Counted from the first letter of the stretch, positions 1 to 9,970 are shown. The stretch: DNA of 64,000 nt from an uncultured Roseateles sp. (GCF_945956965.1 NZ_CAMFJS010000022.1:25487-89486); one strand, 5' to 3'. The notes: generated by a model from the letters alone, not told the origin. Numbers and translations are program-made.

Positions 1-710
1 TGTCCAGCCGACCTGAGCCTCAGTACCTCAAGGTGAAGAACTATTTGCGCGAGCGCATCGCCTCCGGGCATTGGGTGGCGGGGGATTTGCTGCCCTCGGA
101 GGCCGAGCTGGTGGCGCAGTTCGAAGTCAGCCGCATGACGGTCAACCGCGCCTTGCGCGAACTCACCCAAGAAGGCTTGGTCGAGCGCTTGCAAGGCGTG
201 GGCACTTTTGTGGCTCAGCTGCACCGCATTTCCAGCACGCTGACGGTGCATGACGTCCACGATGAAATCATTGCCCGCGGCCATCGCCACGAGGCGCAAG
301 TGCATCTGCTGGAACAGGTGCGCGCTACGTCCGCACAGGCGCAGGAATTCGGGCTCAAGACCGGTGCCAAGCTGTTCCACAGCGTGATCGTGCATCTGGA
401 AGATGGCCTGCCGATTCAGTGTGAAGACCGTTGGGTCAACCCCGCTTGCGCGCCGGACTATCTGACCCTGGACTTCAGCCTCAGCACGCCCACCAACTAT
501 TTGCTGGAGGTGGCGCCCTTGTCCGAAGCGCGTTATTCCATCGAGGCCTTGCTGCCCACGCCCGAGGAGGCCAAACTCTTGCGACTGAGCAAGGATCAGC
601 CCTGCCTGGTGGTCAAACGCCGCACCTTCAGCCGCGGGCAGACGGTGACCGTGGTGCGCCTGACCCATCCGGGCTCGCTTTACATCTTGGAAGGGAGTTT
701 TCAAGCATGA
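1..710 (+). CDS. hutC: Histidine utilization repressor HutC, GntR family (5' end outside window)
   Basis: GntR/HutC-type repressor of histidine degradation genes; in this family urocanate acts as inducer. The reading frame is open from the first bases of the window (…PQYLKV before the GTG at 33), so the true start lies upstream and the gene is truncated by the window edge. The N-terminal winged helix-turn-helix is clear (LLPSEAEL, then SRMTVNRALREL and GVGTFVA), followed by a UTRA ligand-binding domain (about residues 85-225 from position 33) with the typical EDRW motif. The stop overlaps the ATG of hutD by four bases, so it is co-transcribed with the pathway it controls. hutH and hutU are not in the window and are probably upstream. 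Confidence 0.93.
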   Translation, partial: SSRPEPQYLKVKNYLRERIASGHWVAGDLLPSEAELVAQFEVSRMTVNRALRELTQEGLVERLQGVGTFVAQLHRISSTLTVHDVHDEIIARGHRHEAQVHLLEQVRATSAQAQEFGLKTGAKLFHSVIVHLEDGLPIQCEDRWVNPACAPDYLTLDFSLSTPTNYLLEVAPLSEARYSIEALLPTPEEAKLLRLSKDQPCLVVKRRTFSRGQTVTVVRLTHPGSLYILEGSFQA

Positions 711-1261
711 GCTGGAGCATCATCAGCGCTGCCGACGTGGCGCCCCAAGCCTGGCGCAACGGCGGTGGCCGCACCCGCGAGTTGCTGGCCTGGCCGCATA
801 GCAATGACTGGCTGCTGCGCATCAGCGTGGCCGATATCGAGACCGACGGCCCTTTCTCAAAATTCGAAGGCGTGGACCGCTGGTTCGCGGTGCTGGACGG
901 CGCCGGCGTGCGCTTGTTCGGCCACGAGTTGCGGGCCGGTGAGCCGCTCCTGCAATTCGATGGTGCCGCAGCGCCCGACTGCAGCCTGATCAACGGCGTG
1001 ACGCGCGATTTCAATCTGATGCACCGGCGCGGCAAGGGCCGTTTGCGGGTGCAGCCCGCCGGCACCGTGCTGGCGCCGGTGAGCGCGCGCTGGGTCGGCC
1101 TGTTCACCGCTGCAGGCGGCGTGCTGAGCCATGGCGGCCGGGCGAAGCCGCTGGCTGCCCTGAGCCTGGCCTGGTGCGAGGCGCCTAGCGCGCAAACCTG
1201 CAGCTTTGAGGGCAATGGTTCCGCCTGGTGGATGAGCTGGCAAGAGGACGCTGAATCATGA
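707..1261 (+). CDS. hutD: HutD family protein
   Basis: HutD is a small cupin-like protein encoded in many hut operons; it is thought to fine-tune histidine catabolism, and its exact biochemical role is unsettled. The 184-residue product shows the family hallmarks: an N-terminal [12 protein letters not shown] motif, [25 protein letters not shown], and a central [11 protein letters not shown] segment. The ATG at 707 overlaps the hutC stop (ATGA), which fixes the start; a longer frame reaching back to 431 lies inside hutC and is rejected. Its own stop overlaps the hutI ATG in the same way, so translation is coupled along the operon. Confidence 0.9.
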   Translation: MSWSIISAADVAPQAWRNGGGRTRELLAWPHSNDWLLRISVADIETDGPFSKFEGVDRWFAVLDGAGVRLFGHELRAGEPLLQFDGAAAPDCSLINGVTRDFNLMHRRGKGRLRVQPAGTVLAPVSARWVGLFTAAGGVLSHGGRAKPLAALSLAWCEAPSAQTCSFEGNGSAWWMSWQEDAES

Positions 1262-2472
1262 AGTTGTGGACCAAGGCCCGCCTGGCCACCTTGACTGGCG
1301 AGCAAGCCTGGGGCTGGATTGAGCAAGGCGCGCTGATCACCCAAGGTGAGCACATCGTCTGGGTCGGCGAAGCGGATCAAGTACCCGCGGATTTGCGCGG
1401 CCAGGTCACGGCCGTTCATGATCTGGCTGGCGCGGTCGTCACACCCGGTCTGATCGATTGCCATACCCATCTGGTTTACGGCGGCTTGCGGGCCAAGGAG
1501 TTCGAGCAACGCCTGCAAGGCGCCAGCTACGAAGAGATTGCCCGCGCCGGTGGTGGCATCCGCTCCACCGTATCTGCGACCCGTGCCGCCAGCGAGGATG
1601 AGTTGTTCGAGGCCGCTGCAGCGCGCTTGCGGCATTTGCTGGCCGAGGGCGTGACCAGCATCGAGATCAAGTCTGGTTACGGCCTGAGCCTGGCGGCGGA
1701 GCGCGCCAGCTTGCGCGTGGCGCGTCGCCTGGGTGAGCATTTTGGGGTGGCGGTGCGCACGACCTATCTGGCGGCGCACGCCTTGCCGCCGGAATACACC
1801 GGCCGCCAGGATGACTACGTCAGCGCCCTGTGCGACTGGATGGCGCAGCTGCATGCGGAAGGCCTGATCGACGCGGCGGACGCATTCTGCGAGGGCATTG
1901 GCTTCACGCCCGCGCAGACGCGCCGGGTGTTCGAGGCGGCGCAGCGACTGGGCCTGCCGGTCAAGCTGCATGCCGAGCAGCTGAGCGACCAGGGCGGCAC
2001 GCAGCTGGCCTGCGAGTTTGGCGCCCTGTCTTGCGACCATCTGGAATACCTTAGCCCCGCCGGCATTGCCGCCATGGCGGCCAGCGGCTGCGTGGCCACC
2101 TTGCTGCCCGGCGCCTACTATTTCTTGCGCGAAACCAAGCTGCCGCCGGTGCAGGCCTTGCGCGAGGCGGGGGTGAGCATCGCCATCTCCACCGACCACA
2201 ACCCCGGCACCTCGCCCACGCTGTCGCTGCTCCTGATGCTGAATATGGCCTGCACCTTGTTCCGCCTGACGCCGGAAGAGGCTTTGCGCGGCGTGACGGT
2301 GAACGCGGCCAAGGCCTTGGGGCTGGCGGACCGTGGCCAGTTGGTGGCCGGGCAGCGCGCCGATTTTTGTGTCTGGGATGTGCAGCATCCCAATGAACTG
2401 GCTTACTTTTTCGGCCGTAACCCGCTGCGTCAAGTGGCGCGGGGCGGCCAACTTCGCGGAGAGGCGTTTTGA
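1258..2472 (+). CDS. hutI: Imidazolonepropionase HutI
   Basis: Hydrolyses 4-imidazolone-5-propanoate to N-formimino-L-glutamate, the third step of histidine degradation; cytosolic amidohydrolase-superfamily enzyme. The 404 residues match the usual family length. The metal-site HTH is at about residues 69-71 ([11 protein letters not shown]). The ring-binding loop [10 protein letters not shown], the later histidines in KLHAEQLS and CDHLEYL, and the catalytic aspartate in [12 protein letters not shown] follow in the expected order. It overlaps hutD by four bases and hutG by one base (TGATG). Product and position agree with the downstream HutF and HutG enzymes. Confidence 0.97.
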   Translation: MKLWTKARLATLTGEQAWGWIEQGALITQGEHIVWVGEADQVPADLRGQVTAVHDLAGAVVTPGLIDCHTHLVYGGLRAKEFEQRLQGASYEEIARAGGGIRSTVSATRAASEDELFEAAAARLRHLLAEGVTSIEIKSGYGLSLAAERASLRVARRLGEHFGVAVRTTYLAAHALPPEYTGRQDDYVSALCDWMAQLHAEGLIDAADAFCEGIGFTPAQTRRVFEAAQRLGLPVKLHAEQLSDQGGTQLACEFGALSCDHLEYLSPAGIAAMAASGCVATLLPGAYYFLRETKLPPVQALREAGVSIAISTDHNPGTSPTLSLLLMLNMACTLFRLTPEEALRGVTVNAAKALGLADRGQLVAGQRADFCVWDVQHPNELAYFFGRNPLRQVARGGQLRGEAF

Positions 2473-3275
2473 TGAGCAACGCGGTTTTTCGTTTGACGCA
2501 GGGCAGAACGCCTCTTTTGATCAGCATGCCCCATGTGGGCAGCGAGATTCCCACCGATCAGCAGCGGCGTTATGTGCCGCGCGCGTTGGACAGCGAAGAC
2601 ACCGACTGGCATTTGGAGCGGCTTTACGGCGAGATCGCCCTGACCCTGGGTGCCAGCCTGATCGTGCCGCGCTTTTCGCGCTATCTGATCGACCTGAATC
2701 GCCCGCCGGAGGACACGCCCATGTACCCGGGTGCGTCCAATACCGAGCTTTGCCCGACGCGCTTTTTCACCGGCGAAGCGCTTTACCGCGATGGCATGGC
2801 GCCCGACGCCAAGGAAAAGCGCCGCCGCCGCGAGAACTACTGGCTGCCCTACCACCAGGCCTTGCAAGCCGAGCTGGATCACATCAAGGCACGCCACGGC
2901 TATGCCCTGCTGTTTGACGCGCACAGCATCCGCTCCGAGCTGCCCTGGCTGTTCGAAGGCCGCTTGCCCGACCTGAATCTGGGCACGGCGGATGGCGCCG
3001 CCTGCGCGGCAGGCTTGCAGCAAGCCTTAGCCAAGGTGCAAGCCGCGCAGACGCAGTACACCCAAGTCGTCAACGGCCGCTTCAAGGGCGGTTACATCAC
3101 TCGCCATTACGGCCAGCCGGCACGCCAGCAGCATGCGGTGCAGTTGGAAATGTGCCAGCGCTGCTATATGGAGGAATGGGCGCCCTATGGCTATGACGCG
3201 ACCCTGGCCGCCCAGGTTCAGCCCGTCTTGCATGGCCTGCTGCAGGCCATGTTGGCCTGGCAGCCCGCCGCATGA
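2472..3275 (+). CDS. hutG: N-formylglutamate deformylase HutG
   Basis: Removes formate from N-formyl-L-glutamate to give glutamate, the final step of the five-step branch of histidine degradation. The 267-residue product is an FGase-family zinc-dependent amidohydrolase: ISMPHVGSEIP near the N terminus, then DTDWHLERLY, the RYLIDLNRPPED segment, DAHSIRSELPWLFEG and DLNLGTADG. I take the ATG at 2472, which shares a base with the hutI stop, over the TTG one codon upstream. The last four bases overlap the hutF ATG. Presence of HutG together with HutF shows that this organism uses the formylglutamate route and not HutG-type formiminoglutamase. Confidence 0.95.
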   Translation: MSNAVFRLTQGRTPLLISMPHVGSEIPTDQQRRYVPRALDSEDTDWHLERLYGEIALTLGASLIVPRFSRYLIDLNRPPEDTPMYPGASNTELCPTRFFTGEALYRDGMAPDAKEKRRRRENYWLPYHQALQAELDHIKARHGYALLFDAHSIRSELPWLFEGRLPDLNLGTADGAACAAGLQQALAKVQAAQTQYTQVVNGRFKGGYITRHYGQPARQQHAVQLEMCQRCYMEEWAPYGYDATLAAQVQPVLHGLLQAMLAWQPAA

Positions 3276-4651
3276 GCGCCGCGCAGTATTGGGCCGCCTG
3301 GGCCTGGGTGGAGGGGCGCTGGCAGGCCGATGTGCTGCTCAGCGTGGGGGCCGATGGTCATTGGCAAGACATTCGTGTCGGTCAGGCTCAGCCCGAGGGT
3401 GCAACGCGGCTCAGCGGCCCTGTGCTGCCCAGCTTGGTGGACACGCATAGCCACGCTTTCCAGCGCGCTTTTGCTGGATTGGCCGAGCGGCGCGAGGCGG
3501 GCGATGATGATTTCTGGTCCTGGCGCGACCGCATGTACGGCCTGGCCCTCAAGCTCAGCCCCGAACAATTGCGCGCCGTGGCGGCCCAGCTCTATTCGGA
3601 GCTGCTGGCCGGTGGCTACACCCAGGTGTGCGAGTTCCACTACCTGCAGCACGCCCCTGATGGCAGCGCCTACGCGGATGAATTGGCGATGAGCTGGGCC
3701 CTGGCCGATGCGGCCGCCGAGGTCGGCATCGGCCTGACCCTGCTGCCGGTGCTGTATGCCCGCTCCGGCTTCGGCCAGCCCGGCTTGCGCGAGGATCAGC
3801 GCCGCTTCAAGACTGACGCAGCCTGGGTCTGGGCCGCCAGCCAGCGCATCAATGCCGCCCGGCGGCCCTTGCTGAATGCCGGCGTGGCCTTGCATTCGCT
3901 GCGTGCGGCCAATACCGACGATATCCAGGCCCTGCAGACCTTGGTGGGTGAGGCCGACATCCCCGTCCACATCCACATCAGCGAGCAACAGCAGGAGGTG
4001 CGCGACTGTCTGGCCGCCACCGGCCAGCGGCCTATGCAATGGTTGTGCAGCCAATTCAAGCCTGATGCACGCTGGCATCTGGTGCATGCCACCCACAGCA
4101 CGCGAGAGGAAATCGACCAAGTGGCGGCCAGTGGCGCCAGCGTGGTGATCTGCCCCGGCACCGAAGGCAATTTGGGCGATGGCTTGATCGACTTGCCGGG
4201 CTGGCTGGAGGCGGAGGTGCCGATCAGCATCGGCTCCGACAGCCATGTCACTCGCAACTGGGTGGAAGAGCTGCGCTGGTTGGAGTATGGCCAGCGCCTG
4301 GGGCTGCAGCAGCGCAATGTGGCGGCTGCGCCGGGCCGCCAGCCCAGCACGGCGGCGCGTTTGTTTGAAGCCGCGCGCCAGGGCAGCGCCGCGCCGGCCG
4401 GTTTCAAGCAATGGGGTTTGCTGCCCGGCGCACGGGCCGATTTTCTGGTGCTGGACACGGCGGCCAGCGGCCTGGCCGGTCTGCCCCCTGCGGCGCTGCT
4501 GGACGGCTTGCTTTTTGCCTCCCAGGGCCAGGTCTTGCGCGAAGTCTATGTGGCGGGCCACTTGCGCCTGCAGCCCGGTGGCGCCTTTGGGCGGGCGGCG
4601 CAAGATGAAGTCCGCGCACGCTTTGTGGCGGCCATGGAGGCACTGGTTTAA
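3272..4651 (+). CDS. hutF: Formimidoylglutamate deiminase HutF
   Basis: Converts N-formimino-L-glutamate to N-formyl-L-glutamate and ammonia, feeding HutG. This 459-residue amidohydrolase keeps the family order of metal and substrate residues: DTHSHAFQRAF with the HxH pair, a VCEFHYLQ segment, HIHISEQQQEV, HATHS, and the catalytic aspartate in IGSDSHVTRN. A trailing beta-sandwich completes the fold (PGARADFLVLD). The ATG overlaps the hutG stop by four bases. It is the last gene of the operon; the 162-base gap that follows carries a promoter-like sequence for the next gene. Confidence 0.95.
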   Translation: MSAAQYWAAWAWVEGRWQADVLLSVGADGHWQDIRVGQAQPEGATRLSGPVLPSLVDTHSHAFQRAFAGLAERREAGDDDFWSWRDRMYGLALKLSPEQLRAVAAQLYSELLAGGYTQVCEFHYLQHAPDGSAYADELAMSWALADAAAEVGIGLTLLPVLYARSGFGQPGLREDQRRFKTDAAWVWAASQRINAARRPLLNAGVALHSLRAANTDDIQALQTLVGEADIPVHIHISEQQQEVRDCLAATGQRPMQWLCSQFKPDARWHLVHATHSTREEIDQVAASGASVVICPGTEGNLGDGLIDLPGWLEAEVPISIGSDSHVTRNWVEELRWLEYGQRLGLQQRNVAAAPGRQPSTAARLFEAARQGSAAPAGFKQWGLLPGARADFLVLDTAASGLAGLPPAALLDGLLFASQGQVLREVYVAGHLRLQPGGAFGRAAQDEVRARFVAAMEALV

Positions 4652-4745
4652 GCGGGCGCTCGCGTCAGGCGCCGGTGCAGAGCCAAGCACCGGCCCGGCG
4701 CACCGCGCTGTTGCAATTTGGCCGACTCGTCTGGCGCTTCTTTCG

Positions 4746-4775
4746 TTGTTGTGCGAACTGCGGATCGCATATATT
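4746..4775 (+). promoter_or_regulatory. Candidate sigma-70 promoter upstream of the chemotaxis receptor
   Basis: TTGTTG at 4746-4751 and TATATT at 4770-4775 are separated by 18 bases, and the downstream gene has a good AGGAG ribosome site at about 4803. This is a pattern match only; a sigma-28 promoter, common for chemotaxis genes, was looked for and no convincing match was seen. Confidence 0.4.
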
Positions 4776-4813
4776 GGAGGCACCCAAGAGGGCTGTTGCC
4801 CCAGGAGCCGACG

Positions 4814-6370
4814 ATGCTGAATCTGCAGGACTTCACTGTGCGTGCCCGCTTGTACGCTTTGGCCTCCATATCGATGGGCTTGTTGCTTTTGGTGGGGGGC
4901 ATGGGCCTGTATAGCCTGAGTCAGTCCACCACGGCATTCCAGCATTTTGTCGACAACGACAACCAGTCCCTGGTCTATGTGTCTGTCTTGCGCGCCGAGG
5001 CAGGCAATTTGCGCCGATATGAAAAGGACATGCTGATCAATCTGGCCGACGCTTCTGCAGTGGAGAAGTACCGCGGCGATTGGATCAAGGCGTATGAGCG
5101 ATTTCTCAAGGCGGAACAGGAATTTTCCAAATTGGACATTCCGCCGATTGAGCAACAGCTGAATAAGTCCATCGAAGAAGGCTTGGGCAAATACAAGTCC
5201 GAAATGGAAGTGTTCATGGGTAAGCTGCGCGACAAGGCCTTCCAAGATCCCGCCGAGGCCAACAAGGCCTTGGGTGATGCCAAGAAGGCCGTTCGCCCCT
5301 TGGAGGAAAAGCTTGCCGAACTGGTGGCCGCCATCGATAAAGATGCCGAAGCAGGCGTTGAGGAAATCGCCGCCCATGCGCGGCGCATTCGTTTGAGTTT
5401 GCAGCTCATCCTGACGGGCAGTTTGGTGCTGATCTGTTTCTATACCTTCTTCAATATCCGCTCAATCTTGCAACCTTTGAGCGAGCTTCAACAATCGGCC
5501 GTTCGCATCGCGGGCCAGGACTTGAGCGAGGACATCGTGCCGCGCGGCAAGAGCGAAACGGGGGACTTGATGCGCGGCGTCAAGGCCATGCAAGACTCAT
5601 TGCGGCTGGTGGTGGGCAATGTGCGTGGGGCCACGGACAGCATCGCTACGGCAGCTGCCGAGGTCGCTGCCGGCGGCCATGACCTCAGCCATCGCACCGA
5701 ACAAGCAGCGTCTAATCTGGAGCAGACCGCGGCGGCCATGGAACAGCTGACCGCCAGCGTCAAACACAATGCCGACTCGGCCCAGCAGGCCAATCAGTTG
5801 GCTGCTGAGGCCGCCGGGGTGGCCGAGCGCGGCGGGGCGGTGGTGGGCGAGGTGGTCAGCACCATGAGCCGCATCAGCACCTCGTCCAACAAGATCAGCG
5901 ACATCATCTCCACCATCGACGGCATCGCCTTTCAGACCAATATCCTGGCGCTGAATGCGGCCGTGGAAGCCGCTCGCGCCGGTGAGCAAGGTCGGGGCTT
6001 TGCCGTGGTGGCCAGCGAGGTGCGCTCGCTGGCACAGCGCTCAGCCGAAGCGGCCAAAGAGATCAAGGGCCTGATCACCGCCAGCAGCGAAAGCGTGGAG
6101 GCTGGCGCGGCCCTGGTGGAGCGCGCCGGCGGCACCATGCAGGAGGTGATTGCCTCGATTGGCCGGGTCAGCAATATCGTGGCCGAGATCAGCCATTCGA
6201 CCGCCGAGCAGAGTACCGGCATTGGCCAGATCGGCCAGGCCATCAGCCAGCTCGACACCATGACGCAGCAAAACGCGGCCTTGGTGGAACAGTCCGCCGC
6301 CGCTGCGCAAAGCCTGCAGAGCCAGGCCGATGAGCTGGCCAAATCGGTGGCGGTGTTCAAGCTGGCCTGA
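4814..6370 (+). CDS. Methyl-accepting chemotaxis protein
   Basis: Inner-membrane chemoreceptor that signals through CheW/CheA. The 518-residue product has a first transmembrane helix at about 13-35 and a periplasmic four-helix-bundle-like ligand region to about residue 190. A second transmembrane helix ([16 protein letters not shown]) leads into a HAMP domain and a long cytoplasmic methylation/signalling coiled coil. The highly conserved tip is present ([20 protein letters not shown] followed by [12 protein letters not shown]). It ends in VFKLA and lacks a CheR-tethering WxxF pentapeptide. I chose the ATG at 4814 because AGGAG lies just upstream; the open frame extends to 4718 without a ribosome site. 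The ligand cannot be told from sequence. Confidence 0.93.
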   Translation: MLNLQDFTVRARLYALASISMGLLLLVGGMGLYSLSQSTTAFQHFVDNDNQSLVYVSVLRAEAGNLRRYEKDMLINLADASAVEKYRGDWIKAYERFLKAEQEFSKLDIPPIEQQLNKSIEEGLGKYKSEMEVFMGKLRDKAFQDPAEANKALGDAKKAVRPLEEKLAELVAAIDKDAEAGVEEIAAHARRIRLSLQLILTGSLVLICFYTFFNIRSILQPLSELQQSAVRIAGQDLSEDIVPRGKSETGDLMRGVKAMQDSLRLVVGNVRGATDSIATAAAEVAAGGHDLSHRTEQAASNLEQTAAAMEQLTASVKHNADSAQQANQLAAEAAGVAERGGAVVGEVVSTMSRISTSSNKISDIISTIDGIAFQTNILALNAAVEAARAGEQGRGFAVVASEVRSLAQRSAEAAKEIKGLITASSESVEAGAALVERAGGTMQEVIASIGRVSNIVAEISHSTAEQSTGIGQIGQAISQLDTMTQQNAALVEQSAAAAQSLQSQADELAKSVAVFKLA

Positions 6371-6380
6371 CGCGGCCCCC

Positions 6381-6415
6381 TTCAGCTCCCGCCGAGATGC
6401 GCTCGGCGGACTGAA
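6381..6415. terminator. Hairpin between convergent genes, likely bidirectional terminator
   Basis: An 8-bp stem (6389-6396 with 6402-6409, loop ATGCG) is nested in an outer TTCAG/CTGAA pair (6381-6385, 6411-6415). It sits in the 46-base gap between the converging chemoreceptor and asparaginase genes. There is no clear T-run, so terminator activity is inferred from position and stem. Confidence 0.45.
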
Positions 6416-6416
6416 C

Positions 6417-7460
6417 TTAACGCAGCCCCGCCGTCAGTGCCTCGCTGGCCCGCACCGCGCCCACATGCACGCCTTGCCAGTTGTGCAAAGCCATGTCGGC
6501 ATAACGGGCCAGCAAGGCGGCCGCCTCTTCGCCCGGTGTTGGCAGCAGGGCCTGCGCGATGGCCGCCATGGCGCATTCGGCCGCACGCACCTGGCCGTCG
6601 TCAATCTTCAAGGCCAGGCCCAGGCCTAGCTCAGGAAAGCTGGCGCAGTAGACGCCTTCGGCACCGACCTTGCAGAACAGGCGCTCGCCCAAAGCCTGCA
6701 TCAACACGGTGTCAAAGCGCTCGCTGCCCGCCACATAGAAGGGCGCGGCCGCCACCGCCTGGCGCAGGCGTTTGGCGGCAGCGGCGCGACCAGCGCTGAG
6801 GCCCTGGCCAGTGCCCAGGCGTGCAAAGCCCAGTGCCAGATTGCGCAACGGGATGCCGTAGGTGGGGATGGAGCAGCCGTCGGTGCCGCGCGGTGCCTGG
6901 CTCAAATCGCAATCGGTGGCGGCGGCCAGTGCCGCGCTGACTTCGCGCATCAGGGCGTGTTCGGGCGCGATATAGCCGCGCACAAACTCTGCGGGTTCAT
7001 GGCCTTGCGCCAGCGCCATCTGGCAGGCGACGCAAACAAAACCGGCATGCTTGCCCGAGCAGTTGTTGTGCAGGGCGCTCGCTGTTTCGCCGCGCGCCAG
7101 CATGCCGCGCAGCACCGGCTCCCGGCTGGGCCAGTGGCTGCCGCATTCCAGCGCGCGTTCGTCCAAGCCCAGTTTGTTCAGCATGCCCAGCGAGGTGGCG
7201 ACATGGGCGGGCTCGCCGCTGTGCGAGGCGCAGGCAATGGCCAACTCCGCATCCGTCAGCGCAAAGCGATCGGCGGCGCCGCTTTCCACCAGGGGCAGGG
7301 CTTGCAAGGCTTTGACGGCCGAGCGCGGGAAAATCGGCCGCTCGATATCGCCGAGCGCCCGCAGCAAGCGGCCATCGGCGTCCACGATGGCCAGGGAGCC
7401 GCTGTGGGCGGACTCCACATGCGCGCCGCGCAGCACTTCAACCAGGATGGGGTGGCTCAT
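6417..7460 (-). CDS. Asparaginase II family protein
   Basis: Member of the asparaginase-II family (the fungal/bacterial family distinct from classical AnsA/AnsB and from plant-type enzymes), predicted to hydrolyse L-asparagine to aspartate and ammonia. The 347 residues begin HPILVEVLRGAHVESAHSG and show the family signatures SGSLAIVDADG, FPRSAVKALQALPLVESGA, CASHSGEP, NNCSGKHAGF, and GTDGCSIPTYGIPL. No signal peptide is visible, so it should be cytosolic. Its ATG overlaps the stop codon of the upstream carboxypeptidase by one base (TAATG), so the two are one transcription unit. Activity on asparagine is known only for some members; the substrate here is inferred. Confidence 0.85.
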   Translation of the reverse strand: MSHPILVEVLRGAHVESAHSGSLAIVDADGRLLRALGDIERPIFPRSAVKALQALPLVESGAADRFALTDAELAIACASHSGEPAHVATSLGMLNKLGLDERALECGSHWPSREPVLRGMLARGETASALHNNCSGKHAGFVCVACQMALAQGHEPAEFVRGYIAPEHALMREVSAALAAATDCDLSQAPRGTDGCSIPTYGIPLRNLALGFARLGTGQGLSAGRAAAAKRLRQAVAAAPFYVAGSERFDTVLMQALGERLFCKVGAEGVYCASFPELGLGLALKIDDGQVRAAECAMAAIAQALLPTPGEEAAALLARYADMALHNWQGVHVGAVRASEALTAGLR

Positions 7461-9025
7461 TATTTCGAACCTGCTGAAGTCGAGGATGTCACATCACTGC
7501 GCACGAATTGGCGCAACTCGGTGGCCATGCGGGCCAGGGATGGGGGGTGGATGTACATCATGTGGCCGGCCTCGAAATAGCTGACCTGCACGTTGTCCGT
7601 CAGCGGTGCGCGCAGGCCCAGGTGGGAGAGGGTGTAGTCACCCGCCGCGTGCGGCGTGGCAAGGTCGAAGTAGCCGCTGGCCACATAGACCCGCATGTCC
7701 GGGCAGGCATGCATGGCGCGGCGCAGGCTGTCGCCGACGTTGACGTATTTGTTCTCGAAGCCCTTCCAGGTCCAGCTCTTCCACAGCGGGGCAATGACGG
7801 TGTAGGGCGCGTCGTTCTTGTAGCCCAGGGTTTCGTGCAGCAGGCGGTTGATGCCTACCGCGTAGGCGCCGACCAGATTGTTCATGCCGGCATCGTCCTC
7901 GGGCTGTTCGCCGGCATCGTCGCGGTCCAGGCCCAGGAAGCGGCTGTCCAGGCGGCCCACGGTCTGACCGCGCTCACGCAACAGTTCCTTGAAAAAGCGG
8001 AACTCGTTGGGCCGCAGGTCGCAGCGCAGCACATAGGCTTTGCTCAAGCCGGTGAGTTGGGCGAGGCGCTCGGCAATCTGCTCGCGCCGCTCCGGGTTCA
8101 GGCGTGAGCCCTGCATCAGGGCGAGCAAGTAGTCGGTGTTGGCAAAGGTCTCGGCCTCGGCCACTACGGCCTTGAGCGGCTTCTTCTGCATGGCCGTGGA
8201 CAAGGCATGGTGGTACCAGGCCGTGGCCGCGTAAGTGGGCAGGTAGAGCGGGTAGGGCAGCTCATTGCCATGGTCAAAGCTGAGGGTTTGAAAGTCCACC
8301 GCCATCGACACCAACATCAAGCCGTTGACATGGATGTTGTGCTTGTCTTGCAAATGGCGCGACAGGCCGGCCGCGCGGGTGGTGCCGTAGCTTTCACCGA
8401 TCAGGTATTTGGGGCTGGACCAGCGCCCGTGGCGGGTCAGGTAGAGGCGGATGAATTCGCCCACGGCGTCGAGATCACGCTGGTAGTCGTGGAACTCAGC
8501 CATCTTTTCGCCCTCGGCGACCCGTGAGTGGCCGGTGCCCACGGGGTCGATGAAGACGAGGTCGGAGTCGCTCAGCAGCGTGAATTCGTTATCCGTCAGC
8601 GCATAGGGGGGTGTGCCGCATTGGCCCATCGCATCGGTGGGCACGCGCTTAGGCCCCAACAGGCCCAGATGCAGCCAGACGCTGGACGAGCCCGGCCCGC
8701 CGTTGAAGCTGAAGGTGATGGGGCGTGGCTGCGCTGGCTTCTTGGCAGCGCTGGTCGGGTTGCCTGGCTTCGGCGTTTTGAGTGTGTAGGCGATGAAGAA
8801 AATGCTGGCGCGCGCCTTCTCGCCCTTGGACTGGCCCTTGCCTTCGGGCTCACTTGAATCGGGCTCGCGCAAGACCACCGTGCCGCAAGTGGCTTGGTAA
8901 TGCAGGGTGGTTTTGCCTACGCTCAGCTTGTGCTCGGTGGTGACCAGGCGTTCAACAGGAAGCTCGGGGCTGGGGGGCTCACGCCGGTGCTTGTCCGTCT
9001 CGGCCGGGGTGTCTTTGTCTGCCAT
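7460..9025 (-). CDS. S10 family serine carboxypeptidase-like peptidase
   Basis: Alpha/beta-hydrolase of the serine carboxypeptidase (S10) family. Of 521 residues, the oxyanion motif FNGGPGSSS is at about 107-115 and the nucleophile elbow GESYGTTRAAG puts the catalytic serine at residue 212. The later acid (SGYFDLATPHAA) and the histidine (FEAGHMMYIH) are in the expected C-terminal positions. No convincing signal peptide precedes the Lys/Glu-rich start, which is unusual because most S10 enzymes are secreted or vacuolar. I prefer the ATG at 9025 (MADKD) over a start at 9100, which would run into the divergent DUF429 gene. It is followed by the asparaginase gene with a one-base overlap. Confidence 0.88.
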   Translation of the reverse strand: MADKDTPAETDKHRREPPSPELPVERLVTTEHKLSVGKTTLHYQATCGTVVLREPDSSEPEGKGQSKGEKARASIFFIAYTLKTPKPGNPTSAAKKPAQPRPITFSFNGGPGSSSVWLHLGLLGPKRVPTDAMGQCGTPPYALTDNEFTLLSDSDLVFIDPVGTGHSRVAEGEKMAEFHDYQRDLDAVGEFIRLYLTRHGRWSSPKYLIGESYGTTRAAGLSRHLQDKHNIHVNGLMLVSMAVDFQTLSFDHGNELPYPLYLPTYAATAWYHHALSTAMQKKPLKAVVAEAETFANTDYLLALMQGSRLNPERREQIAERLAQLTGLSKAYVLRCDLRPNEFRFFKELLRERGQTVGRLDSRFLGLDRDDAGEQPEDDAGMNNLVGAYAVGINRLLHETLGYKNDAPYTVIAPLWKSWTWKGFENKYVNVGDSLRRAMHACPDMRVYVASGYFDLATPHAAGDYTLSHLGLRAPLTDNVQVSYFEAGHMMYIHPPSLARMATELRQFVRSDVTSSTSAGSK

Positions 9026-9064
9026 GCGCGGTCTCCGATTTTGTTCAAAGCTACAGTGCTGAGC

Positions 9065-9919
9065 ATGCACTCTAGCGCGACAAAACAAAGCACGCCTCAC
9101 TTGTCCCCAACATCAATCATTGGGGTGGATTTCAGCAGCGCGCCGAGCAAGCGCAAGCCCATCGTGATGGCCTTGGGCCAGCTGCCCCCACAGGGTCAGG
9201 TCTTGCGCCTGGATGGGCTGCGCAGCTTTGACAGCTTGGACGAGTTCGGTGAGTTTCTGGCCCAGCCCGGTGCGTGGGTGGGCGGCTTCGATCTGCCTTT
9301 TGGCTTGCCTCGGGAACTCGTCGAGCATTTGGGCTGGCCGCAGGACTGGCTGGGTTTGATGCGCCACTACACCCAACTGCCGCGCGAGGAGATCCGCCGC
9401 CTGTTCGCGGCCTTTTGCGCGGCCCGACCGGTCGGGGCCAAGTTTGCCCACCGTGCTTGCGATGGGCCAGCGGGTTCGTCCCCGAGCATGAAGTGGGTCA
9501 ATCCGCCGGTGGCTTTCATGCTGCACGCCGGGGTTCCCCTGCTTTTGCAGGCCGGCGTTTCGCTGCCGGGTCTGCATGTTGGCGATGCCCATCGGCAGGC
9601 CCTGGAGGCTTACCCTGGCTTGCTGGCGCGGGAGATTCTGGGGCGACGCAGCTACAAAAGCGACGACAAGGCCAAGCAGACGCCGGAGCGCCTGATCGCC
9701 CGCAAGGAGGTGATCGAGGCCTTGGAGCAGGGCCGTAGCCGTTTGGGCCTGCGCCTCAAGCTCAGCCACGCCCAGCGCGACGCCTTGATTGATGATGCCA
9801 GCGGTGACCGCTTGGATGCGGTGTTATGCCTTTTGCAGGCAGCCTGGGCGAGCAGGCAGGCGAACTTTGGTCTGCCGGCGGAAATGGATCCTTTGGAGGG
9901 ATGGATCGTCAGTGCTTGA
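9065..9919 (+). CDS. DUF429 domain-containing protein
   Basis: A 284-residue protein of the DUF429 family, which has an RNase-H-like/nuclease-like fold in structural predictions but no settled function. Visible signatures are IIGVDFSSAPSKRKP near the N terminus, GGFDLPFGLPREL, HRACDGPAGSSPSMKW, and HAQRDALIDDASGDRLDAVLCLLQAAWA at the C terminus (an acidic D…D..A.VCALQA-type motif). The start at 9065 leaves 39 bases to the divergent peptidase start, and a longer frame overlaps that gene. Short inverted copies of TGTCCCCAAC flank the gene (9102-9111 inside its 5' end, 9967-9976 downstream), so it may have been acquired as a unit. Confidence 0.75.
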   Translation: MHSSATKQSTPHLSPTSIIGVDFSSAPSKRKPIVMALGQLPPQGQVLRLDGLRSFDSLDEFGEFLAQPGAWVGGFDLPFGLPRELVEHLGWPQDWLGLMRHYTQLPREEIRRLFAAFCAARPVGAKFAHRACDGPAGSSPSMKWVNPPVAFMLHAGVPLLLQAGVSLPGLHVGDAHRQALEAYPGLLAREILGRRSYKSDDKAKQTPERLIARKEVIEALEQGRSRLGLRLKLSHAQRDALIDDASGDRLDAVLCLLQAAWASRQANFGLPAEMDPLEGWIVSA

Positions 9920-9970
9920 TGACTTGCTTGCGCGATGGATTTGCCGTCGCGGGCCGGGCTTGAACAGTTG

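Noticed and set aside
628..2451. Long minus-strand open frame opposite hutD/hutI
   Set aside because: Antisense shadow in high-GC DNA: repetitive Arg/Gln/His/Gly composition, no domain, and it lies opposite clear hut genes.
3218..5377. 719-codon minus-strand frame opposite hutF and the chemoreceptor
   Set aside because: Spans two well-supported plus-strand genes and their gap, with shadow-like composition and no recognisable motif.
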